14,139 nt of DNA, from assembly GCA_949346185.1 (NCBI GenBank), contig CASGVX010000020.1, forward strand, positions 1-14,139, written 5' to 3'. The notes under the pieces were generated by a model that searched no databases, was not told the DNA's origin, and saw only the letters and a list, made by a program, of their open reading frames with translations. Origin of the DNA: an uncultured Lachnospiraceae bacterium. Lineage in GTDB: Bacteria > Bacillota > Clostridia > Lachnospirales > Lachnospiraceae. Position 1 is the stretch's first letter. Each line of letters starts with the position of its first letter. Made by a program: the position numbers and the translations under genes. Of this stretch, positions 6,707-12,612 are shown piece by piece.

Positions 6707-8944
6707 TCACTTCCGCCGTCGCAAGAACCAAATCAGAAATCCCGCCAGAAGCAGCCCTCCCGGAATGAATATAATCAGTGTGGCCGCCCACAAAAGCTGC
6801 CTGGAGGGCGGCACGGAAATATAGGAAAAGGAAAAACTCTTCCTGTCAATAGACACCTCTTTCACTTCAGACTTGCTCAGGGCGCTGACTGCCTTCTTAA
6901 AGACACTGGCATCCTCCAATTGGGGCAGCCCGGCAAACTCCTCGGAAAAAGCGCCCGACGAGGCGAACACAATCAGATTGGTTTCCTTACCATCTACTTT
7001 TTCTTGCACAGAATATCCCAGAGAATAAGGTCCCTTACCGTCTCCTTTTTCCTTCTGCAGATGATTCGCTACAGGCTCCCTCTTCAGATAACTCTCCTGA
7101 GACGTGGCAAGAAGTTCCGTGACCGCAAGGGTATCCCTCCGCTCAGACTCTGCTTTTTCAGACAGCCCGCAAGAGTAGGGAAAGACGATATATCCCTGTA
7201 TATCCTCCAAAATCCCTGTGCTGTCAGTTATCCGGGGAACAATATAGTTGGAAGCATTCATGTAATTTCCCGCCCCCTCAAAGACGCACCCACTCTCTGC
7301 CTTCACGCCATAATAAGATAAAATCTCATAATAATTCGGTGTCTTTTCCTCGGAATAGCCAGCGTTTAAAATAGCATCATTTCCCGCTCTCAGATACTTG
7401 AGTATCCGCTCCTTCTCCTCCTTGCTGATATCCGTCTCCGGCCCATTTATAATCAGCAGCTGGCAATCCTTCGGCACCTCCTCCACCGTAGCCAGTTCCA
7501 ATTCCTCCGTATCCATGTTCATCTTATCCAGGGCTTCCAAAATGGTATCTCCCAGTTGGTATTCCCCATGCCTGGCAAGGACATAGGCCTTCTTCCTATC
7601 CTGAGATGTCACCCGCTGGATGGCAGATGTTATCTGCCCCTCCACATCTAGAAACTGCTCACTCTGCCCAGTGGTATAGTCCGTCTCTACGGGCATCATC
7701 TCCGAGGCCGTCACATGATGGGATGCCTTGGTCTGGTGATTTACCACAATCACGTCATTGGAGGACACCTCCCCCTCCACCCCCTGCTTCCCCGCAAAGC
7801 CGGGATTATCTACGGGATTTACCTTTTTCATGGCAATATGGCGGGAAATCTTTTCATACTGCCGCAAAACCTTGTTAATATATTCCGTCTCCTGCCCATC
7901 CTCCACCATATAATAGATGATCACATCCTGTTTCATCTGCTTTGCCATCTTCTTCGTATCATTCGTCAGGGTAAAGAGACTACCGGAACTGAAATCCGTA
8001 GAGGGATTTACCTTCCCGAAGAAAAGATTGGCACCCACCACCAGAGCAATGAACAGCCCGCTGACAATGCCATTGAATACACCGGATTTCGCTCTCTTTA
8101 GTATCTGCACCGTAAGAAATGCAAAGAGACATGCGATGGTGAGATAATAGACAACGGAATCATAATTCAAAATACCATATCGAAAATCGTCAAAACGAGA
8201 AGAGATGGCCAGCATATTCATAATTGCCGTGGCCAGGCTCTCGTAGAGAGAGGACTTCACAAAATAGATCACCCAGATTGCCGCCTCCCCCAATACTCCT
8301 AGCACCAAGGCTACCTTCCCGCTTTTTAGCACCTTCTGCCCCAAAATCATCAGCAATGCCCACAGAAAGGACAGAATCACGCACTGTGTCAGGCCATCCC
8401 CAGGAAGCATCCCGCTGATATTCGTCATAAGAAACGACAGCAAGAGCACCACAAAAGTAACTACCGCCGCAATGGCTTGGCTTTCCGTCAGGGAGGAGAT
8501 AAACATGCCCACTGCGATGCAGGCAGCCCCCAGCAAAAAAAATCCCACAATGCTGCTGTATGCCGAAGCCAACTGCACATCCGTCCCATAGGAGCGGATA
8601 ATCAGCGGATAGCAGGAAATCATCAAAGTCCCCCCTAGGAATAAGGTGAGAACAGCAAAATATTTAGCAAGTATAATTCTGACAATAGATACAGGCGCCG
8701 TCAGCAGAAGCTGGTTGGTCTTCTGGTAGTTTTCCTCCGCCAGAAGGCGCATGGTGAGAATGGGTACCAATATTACAAATAAAAAGGAAAGGCTTCCCAA
8801 AGTCTCCTCAAAGTTTCCCAAACCACCGGCAAAATTATATGCCCAAGTATAAACCCCCACAATGGCAAGAAAAAATGCCAGAAAAGCAAAGCCAACCATG
8901 GAGCAGAAATATTGCCGAAGCTCTTTCTTATATATTGCAAGCAT
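6707..8944 (-). CDS. Fused GldF-GldG-type ABC transporter permease/auxiliary protein
   Basis: One 745-residue protein joins two subunits that are separate (GldF and GldG) in Bacteroidetes. Residues 1 to about 310 are an ABC-2 permease with about eight membrane segments. They open with an amphipathic YKKELRQYF helix, have the conserved RLLAEENYQKTNQLLLTAPV loop (66-84), and carry the GldF-like SRFDDFRYGILNYDSVVYY before the last helices. Residues about 315-710 are the GldG-like extracytoplasmic domain, starting with SLFTLTNDTKKM and including YVLARHGEYQLGD and LLIINGPETDIS. A C-terminal membrane helix (about 716-741) ends in RRRK. Its stop is TGA at 6707. The ATG directly abuts the stop of the ATPase gene and uses GGAGGTGGG inside that gene as its ribosome binding site, so the two are translationally coupled. 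The substrate is unknown. Firmicutes do not glide by the Gld system, so a role in envelope or lipoprotein export is only inferred. Confidence 0.9.
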   Translation of the reverse strand: MLAIYKKELRQYFCSMVGFAFLAFFLAIVGVYTWAYNFAGGLGNFEETLGSLSFLFVILVPILTMRLLAEENYQKTNQLLLTAPVSIVRIILAKYFAVLTLFLGGTLMISCYPLIIRSYGTDVQLASAYSSIVGFFLLGAACIAVGMFISSLTESQAIAAVVTFVVLLLSFLMTNISGMLPGDGLTQCVILSFLWALLMILGQKVLKSGKVALVLGVLGEAAIWVIYFVKSSLYESLATAIMNMLAISSRFDDFRYGILNYDSVVYYLTIACLFAFLTVQILKRAKSGVFNGIVSGLFIALVVGANLFFGKVNPSTDFSSGSLFTLTNDTKKMAKQMKQDVIIYYMVEDGQETEYINKVLRQYEKISRHIAMKKVNPVDNPGFAGKQGVEGEVSSNDVIVVNHQTKASHHVTASEMMPVETDYTTGQSEQFLDVEGQITSAIQRVTSQDRKKAYVLARHGEYQLGDTILEALDKMNMDTEELELATVEEVPKDCQLLIINGPETDISKEEKERILKYLRAGNDAILNAGYSEEKTPNYYEILSYYGVKAESGCVFEGAGNYMNASNYIVPRITDSTGILEDIQGYIVFPYSCGLSEKAESERRDTLAVTELLATSQESYLKREPVANHLQKEKGDGKGPYSLGYSVQEKVDGKETNLIVFASSGAFSEEFAGLPQLEDASVFKKAVSALSKSEVKEVSIDRKSFSFSYISVPPSRQLLWAATLIIFIPGGLLLAGFLIWFLRRRK

Positions 8945-9928
8945 TTATCCCACCTCCTCTTCCAACTGTCCGTCCTCTTCCTGTTTTTCAGCCTCGTCCT
9001 CAGTCAAAGCCAAAAAGGCCTCCTCTAGGGACGCATTAGGATTGGTCATCTCATAGATAGGACAGGAAAGGCTCGCCATGGCAAAAAATATCTGCTCCCT
9101 GACTACCCCTTCCTCCTCTCCATGGATAATCAGTGAAACAAGCCCTTCCTCCCCAGACTCCTGCACTTCCTCAATCTGCCGGATTTGTTCCAAGGCATGC
9201 AAGGCCGGGAGAATCTTTCCTCTCTCCCCTTTAACCACGCACTTTATTCCATTTTTCTTGCGGATCTGCCTAGTGAGTTCCTCCGGCGTGCCCGAAGCCA
9301 TCATCCTTCCCTTATTGATAATGAGAATTTCATCGCAGACAGCAGAAATCTCCTGCATAATATGAGAACTTAGCAAAACAGTGTGATTCTTGCTCAGATT
9401 CCGAATCAGCTCCCGCATCTCCATAATCTGTCCCGGATCCAGCCCCACCGTAGGCTCGTCAAGAATCAAGATATCGGGATCGCCCACCAAAGCCCCCGCC
9501 AGCCCCACTCTCTGTCTGTATCCTTTGGACAGATGACGAATCAGCCGTTCTGACACATCCATTATGCCCGTCTTCTTCATCACGTCGTGCACCATGGCAT
9601 CCCGCTTTTTCCTGCCCATCTTCTTCAATTCCGCCGTAAATACAAGATACTCCCGCACCCGTAGGTCTTGATACAATGGGGGAATCTCAGGAAGGTAGCC
9701 GATATTCTCCTTCGCCCTCTCCGGCTTCTGCTCCATGTCGATGCCATCAATCAATACCTTGCCGGATGTGGGGGCAATATATCCGGTAATCATATTCATG
9801 GTGGTGGATTTCCCAGCCCCATTCGGTCCCAGAAATCCCACCACCTTTCCCGTGTCCACCACAAAGGACAGATCATCTACCGCCCTGTGCCTTCCGTAAT
9901 ATTTGACTAGATTTTTAACCTCAATCAC
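8945..9928 (-). CDS. ABC transporter ATP-binding protein, GldA-like
   Basis: ATPase subunit for the membrane protein encoded directly after it. Numbered from the GTG start, Walker A is GPNGAGKST (34-42), followed by a GYLPEIPPLY segment where the Q-loop has glutamate, as in GldA-like ATPases. The signature is LSKGYRQR (133-140), Walker B ILILDEP (153-159), the D-loop GLD, and the switch histidine is in LSSHIM (H189). About 100 residues follow the nucleotide-binding domain, also usual for this subfamily, ending in an acidic tail. An ATG at 9943 is in frame, but the ribosome binding site GGGAGGA lies between it and the GTG at 9928, so GTG is the better start and gives the typical opening MIEVKNLVKYYG. 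The stop codon abuts the permease ATG. A TTGACA at 9991-9996 could be the -35 of its promoter, but I see no good -10. Confidence 0.95.
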   Translation of the reverse strand: MIEVKNLVKYYGRHRAVDDLSFVVDTGKVVGFLGPNGAGKSTTMNMITGYIAPTSGKVLIDGIDMEQKPERAKENIGYLPEIPPLYQDLRVREYLVFTAELKKMGRKKRDAMVHDVMKKTGIMDVSERLIRHLSKGYRQRVGLAGALVGDPDILILDEPTVGLDPGQIMEMRELIRNLSKNHTVLLSSHIMQEISAVCDEILIINKGRMMASGTPEELTRQIRKKNGIKCVVKGERGKILPALHALEQIRQIEEVQESGEEGLVSLIIHGEEEGVVREQIFFAMASLSCPIYEMTNPNASLEEAFLALTEDEAEKQEEDGQLEEEVG

Positions 9929-9943
9929 GCCCCGTCCTCCCAT

Positions 9944-10246
9944 GAAATGCTACAAATAATTCACTACTCTGCATCATGGTAACATGGGAATGTCAACTTT
10001 CTGTGAAATAAATTTGAAAATTCTGTTTCCAGAAGTTATTATTCACGGTCATAGAGAAGTCCTGCCGCCAAACTTTGAAATCCCAGGGATTTTATCACAA
10101 GGCATAAGAATCATCAAGATTCGTACATATAAACTAAAGCAAAGCCATGCGACTTCCAACATCTGCATGGCTTTGCTCACATCAATCATACGATCACATT
10201 TACATGGGAAGCCTCCGGCTTGCCTGAATGTCAATGATACAGTACA
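9944..10246. other. Intergenic region between cyclophilin gene and ABC operon
   Basis: About 300 bp without a supported gene. It contains the cyclophilin terminator (10138-10177), a small hairpin GAATC/GATTC (about 10108-10122) and the upstream region of the ABC ATPase with an isolated TTGACA (9991-9996, minus strand). A 61-codon minus-strand frame crosses the terminator and has no ribosome binding site, so I do not call it. Confidence 0.5.
10132..10177 (-). terminator. Terminator of the cyclophilin gene
   Basis: A perfect 13-bp inverted repeat, AGCAAAGCCATGC (10138-10150) and GCATGGCTTTGCT (10165-10177), has a 14-nt loop. Read on the minus strand the hairpin runs into TTTAGTTTATAT, a moderately T-rich tail; on the plus strand no T's follow. 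It lies about 70 bp after the cyclophilin stop. Confidence 0.8.
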
Positions 10247-10765
10247 TCAGCACTTTTCTGGTTCAGGATAAGTCTCCCCAAAGGTTTCCACCGTTACCTT
10301 GGTCATCACTTGCTCCTCCGCAGGCGCATCCATATAATTCGTCTGAGTGGTGGCAATGGCATCTACCACATCCATCCCCTCGGTCACTTTTCCAAAAGCA
10401 GCATATGCGCCGTCTAGATGGGGCGCATCCTTGTGCATAATAAAAAATTGGGAGCCAGCGGAATTTGGCATCTGGGAACGTGCCATGGAGAGAACTCCCG
10501 CTGAATGAAGCAGATTATTCTCAAATCCATTCTGTGAAAACTCACCCTTGATATGGTAGCCAGGACCACCAGTGCCCACGCCGTCCGGATCTCCGCCTTG
10601 AATCATAAAGCCCTCTATAATCCTGTGAAAGATTACGCCGTCATAGAACCCCTTCTGAATCAGGGATATAAAGTTATTTACAGTATTCGGAGCAACCTCC
10701 GGATATAACTCTGCTTTGATTACGCCTGCGTTCGTCTCAATTGTCACAACTGGATTCTGTGCCAT
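10247..10765 (-). CDS. Peptidyl-prolyl cis-trans isomerase, cyclophilin type
   Basis: A 172-residue single-domain cyclophilin that speeds rotation about Xaa-Pro bonds. No signal peptide is present, so it acts in the cytoplasm. All core motifs are seen: the catalytic arginine R48 in VIFHRIIEGFMIQGGDP (44-60), GVLSMAR (90-96), NSAGSQFFIM (101-110) and HLDGAYAAFGKV (116-127). The tryptophan that contacts cyclosporin in human CypA is histidine (H116) and the CypA H126 position is tyrosine, as in many bacterial members, so weak drug binding would be expected. The start is supported by GGAGGT seven bases before the ATG. The gene has its own promoter overlapping the end of the CPBP gene, an approximately 115-nt leader and its own terminator, so it is a single-gene unit. 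Confidence 0.97.
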   Translation of the reverse strand: MAQNPVVTIETNAGVIKAELYPEVAPNTVNNFISLIQKGFYDGVIFHRIIEGFMIQGGDPDGVGTGGPGYHIKGEFSQNGFENNLLHSAGVLSMARSQMPNSAGSQFFIMHKDAPHLDGAYAAFGKVTEGMDVVDAIATTQTNYMDAPAEEQVMTKVTVETFGETYPEPEKC

Positions 10766-10888
10766 AACCTACCTCCATTTCCATATATGTACCCTTTGCC
10801 AATGTTACAGGCTCTACGTCTCTGAAAAGGATGTTCCCTTCCAGAGCAAAGCCTACATTAAAAACTGTCAAATACTAATCCAGAATAT

Positions 10889-10917
10889 ATATTATCCGAA
10901 ACCTCTCCTATTGTCAA
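10889..10917 (-). promoter_or_regulatory. Promoter of the cyclophilin gene
   Basis: On the minus strand a perfect TTGACA (10912-10917) lies 17 bp from TAATAT (10889-10894), within the alternating TAATATATATT stretch. The -35 overlaps the last codons of the CPBP gene. The resulting leader can fold into a hairpin with CTCTG/CAGAG and AAGG/CCTT arms between about 10820 and 10850. A second TTGACA at 10866-10871 has no matching -10. Confidence 0.65.
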
Positions 10918-12161
10918 TCCTTAAAATATGACTGATCAAATCCAGTAGCAGCACCCTGCTCCATTCCTTCCCCTTCTTTGGGCCGCCATGGCGTCTCCTC
11001 CGGGTTCAGCCCCATATTCTCATAACCAGCATTTTCCGGTTGCCGCTTCCCCTCTTCGTCCAGACCTGACACATTCCGAAATGGAAATCCTCCCGATATA
11101 TTCTTGGGCGGCTGATTTCCATTCCCCCGCTGATTATCCCGGGGCGGCTGATTTCCATCCCCCCAATGATTATCCCGGGGCGGTTGATTTCCATCCCCAG
11201 GTGCCACCTCCACAAAATAGCCATGCTTCTTCATAGAAAACAGAAGGATTCCCAGTGCCGCGCCAAGTGCTAATGTGACCGCAATCCCCCCCTCCATGCC
11301 GAAGGCTCCACCATTTACAAATTCCCATCCCTCTGCCATTTTGCTGTGCAGCAAAGAGGGCTGCGTCTTCATGCCGCTCACCTGCACTCCGAAAAGATTG
11401 CCCTGAGCAAAATTCCATACACTGTGCACTGCACCCACAATCCAGATATTCTCGCAGCGGATAAAGAGCAGCGCCATGAAAACGCCAAAGAGAAACAGAT
11501 TCACATAGGCCAGCAAAGTAATTCCCCAGTTCATTCCATGCAGCATGGAGAAAAACAATGAGCTGAGCACCACGGACAATGTCATGGAGCACCGCCGGGA
11601 CAGGGATACCAGCAAATATCCCCGGCAAAGTGCCTCCTCTGCCATGCCCTGAATCAGGTATCCCAGAAAAAAACCAGCCACATACAGAAGCGTCTCCCCA
11701 GAAAAATCCATCCCCCCTACGGTGAGACTGCCGCAGATAAAGCAGACCAAATATGCCGCACCAAATAGCAAACTCCCCAGAAGCATGCCCTTCAGATAGC
11801 TGAGCACGCAGCCTTTCTTCCGAAACCCTAGGGTAGACAGTTTTCTTTTTTCCAAAAAGCGGCAGTACAAGAACACCACCAGTATCAGTCCCAGTTCCCC
11901 CACCAGAAGCACAATGGTAATCCACTGGGGGACATTCTGAAGCAAGTCCATCACCTTCTCTATATTCATCCTGCCAGAAAAAACCATCTCCTGATATTCC
12001 CGGTTACCCAGCAGATACACCATCAGCGCAGGCATCTGCACAAAACTCCCCAGCATGCTCCCCACAAAAAACACTGCTAGAGCAATCAAAATCTCCAAGA
12101 TGGGCTGATGCCCCTTGGAGGAAATATTCGCCATAAATTCCGGTTTTCGTATATCTCTCAT
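10914..12161 (-). CDS. CPBP-family (CAAX-like) intramembrane metalloprotease with a repeat tail
   Basis: A 415-residue polytopic membrane protein of the CPBP family, relatives of Rce1-type intramembrane glutamic endopeptidases. The three motifs of the family are present: EEALCR (E175, E176, R180), FSMLH (F204, H208) and HSVWN (H246, N250). They lie in membrane segments spanning about residues 20-310, starting with an N-terminal hydrophobic stretch (22-48). After the last helix (about 292-310) comes a roughly 100-residue hydrophilic tail. It contains three copies of a 12-residue unit beginning GDGNQPPRDN (322-357), encoded by 36-bp DNA repeats, then an acidic stretch. The tail is not part of the catalytic family and its role is unknown. 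An AAAGGTGA site precedes the ATG. Substrates cannot be predicted; family members process small peptides or act in immunity to self-made bacteriocins, but no bacteriocin gene is visible here. Confidence 0.93.
   Translation of the reverse strand: MRDIRKPEFMANISSKGHQPILEILIALAVFFVGSMLGSFVQMPALMVYLLGNREYQEMVFSGRMNIEKVMDLLQNVPQWITIVLLVGELGLILVVFLYCRFLEKRKLSTLGFRKKGCVLSYLKGMLLGSLLFGAAYLVCFICGSLTVGGMDFSGETLLYVAGFFLGYLIQGMAEEALCRGYLLVSLSRRCSMTLSVVLSSLFFSMLHGMNWGITLLAYVNLFLFGVFMALLFIRCENIWIVGAVHSVWNFAQGNLFGVQVSGMKTQPSLLHSKMAEGWEFVNGGAFGMEGGIAVTLALGAALGILLFSMKKHGYFVEVAPGDGNQPPRDNHWGDGNQPPRDNQRGNGNQPPKNISGGFPFRNVSGLDEEGKRQPENAGYENMGLNPEETPWRPKEGEGMEQGAATGFDQSYFKD
11106..11198. repeat. 36-bp tandem repeat in the CPBP gene
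   Basis: Two full units begin at 11106 and 11142 and a partial third at 11178, each opening GGGCGG then C/T and TGATTTCCAT on the plus strand. Units one and two differ at about three of 36 positions. The period is a multiple of three, so copy-number change would keep the reading frame and lengthen or shorten the GDGNQPPRDN-type tail. Confidence 0.9.
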
Positions 12162-12196
12162 TTTAATCTTTCACCTTTCTATATTCAGCCCAGACT

Positions 12197-12226
12197 TTGC
12201 GGTTATTTTTTTCGTGGAATAATAAT
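12197..12226 (+). promoter_or_regulatory. Possible promoter of the 63-residue plus-strand gene
   Basis: TTGCGG (12197-12202) and AATAAT (12221-12226) are 18 bp apart on the plus strand, matching four and five of six consensus bases. The region is AT-rich and divergent: on the minus strand TTGGAA and TCTATT, 18 bp apart, could serve the CPBP gene. Both calls are weak. Confidence 0.35.
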
Positions 12227-12281
12227 AGACTTGTACGGAAAAAATAATTCCAACAATATGAATGCAAGGAGGAGCGTTACT

Positions 12282-12473
12282 ATGCTATTGCGAAAAAAGG
12301 ACGTAGATTTACTGGCAAACGAACTGCTAGAGAGAACCCTGGAAACCCAGCAAGAAATCTATATTGCCCAGATGGAAAAGGAATTTGAAGATGACTATTC
12401 CTCCGACCAAATCGACAGAATCTACCATAGATACCGTTACTTTTTACGCCAGGGAAGACGGGAAGAAAACTAA
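12282..12473 (+). CDS. Small hypothetical protein, 63 residues
   Basis: This is the only gene on the plus strand. The start at 12282 is preceded by an excellent AAGGAGG site (12267-12272) at 9-base spacing, which is the main argument that it is translated. The longer open frame running upstream crosses the CPBP start and the promoter region and lacks such a site. The product, beginning MLLRKKDVDLLANELLERTL, is charged and probably all helical, with no membrane segment, signal peptide, cysteine or known motif. Tyrosine- and arginine-rich residues cluster near the C-terminus (IYHRYRYFLRQGRR). It is transcribed away from the CPBP gene and towards the ftsH-like gene, and its stop is followed within a few bases by the 33-bp repeat array. 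I do not recognise the family and assign no function. Confidence 0.72.
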   Translation: MLLRKKDVDLLANELLERTLETQQEIYIAQMEKEFEDDYSSDQIDRIYHRYRYFLRQGRREEN

Positions 12474-12474
12474 C

Positions 12475-12567
12475 AGCCAACGCAAACCATGCAAAAGCAA
12501 AGTCGGCAGCCAGCGCAAACCATGCAAAAGCAAATGGGTCATTTGCTTCTTGCATGGTTCCAGCGCG
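12475..12567. repeat. 33-bp direct repeat plus inverted third copy between convergent genes
   Basis: A 27-nt unit starting AGCC(A/G)GCGCAAACC-like is present at 12475-12501 and 12508-12534, 33 bp apart, with one mismatch. The core is CGCAAACCATGCAAAAGC. An inverted copy follows at 12541-12558 (TTTGCTTCTTGCATGGTT), so copy two and the inverted copy can form a hairpin of about 17 bp with one bulge and a 7-nt loop (about 12518-12558). It sits between the stop of the small plus-strand gene (12473) and that of the ftsH-like gene (12613), so it may end transcription from both sides, but neither side has a run of T's. Confidence 0.7.
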
Positions 12568-12612
12568 CAACACCTTCAAATCAAATCATACATCGCTATT
12601 CCCAGCCATTCA

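Noticed and set aside
6581..7321. Open frame of about 246 codons on the plus strand
   Set aside because: Overlaps the 3' half of the GldF-GldG gene and the SpoIID promoter, lacks a ribosome binding site and has the biased composition of an antisense shadow.
9991..9996. Perfect TTGACA upstream of the ABC ATPase as a promoter
   Set aside because: No acceptable -10 hexamer lies 16-18 bp downstream, so it is mentioned only within the intergenic and ATPase notes.
10049..10234. 61-codon minus-strand frame between cyclophilin gene and ABC operon
   Set aside because: It crosses the cyclophilin terminator hairpin, has no ribosome binding site and no recognisable features.
12475..12567. CRISPR-like array
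   Set aside because: Only two direct copies with a 6-bp interval plus one inverted copy; no spacers of regular length and no cas genes in the window.
12280..12579. Minus-strand frame containing repeated FAFAWFALA segments
   Set aside because: The apparent peptide repeat is just the 33-bp DNA repeat translated; the frame runs antisense to the better supported 63-residue gene and has no ribosome binding site.
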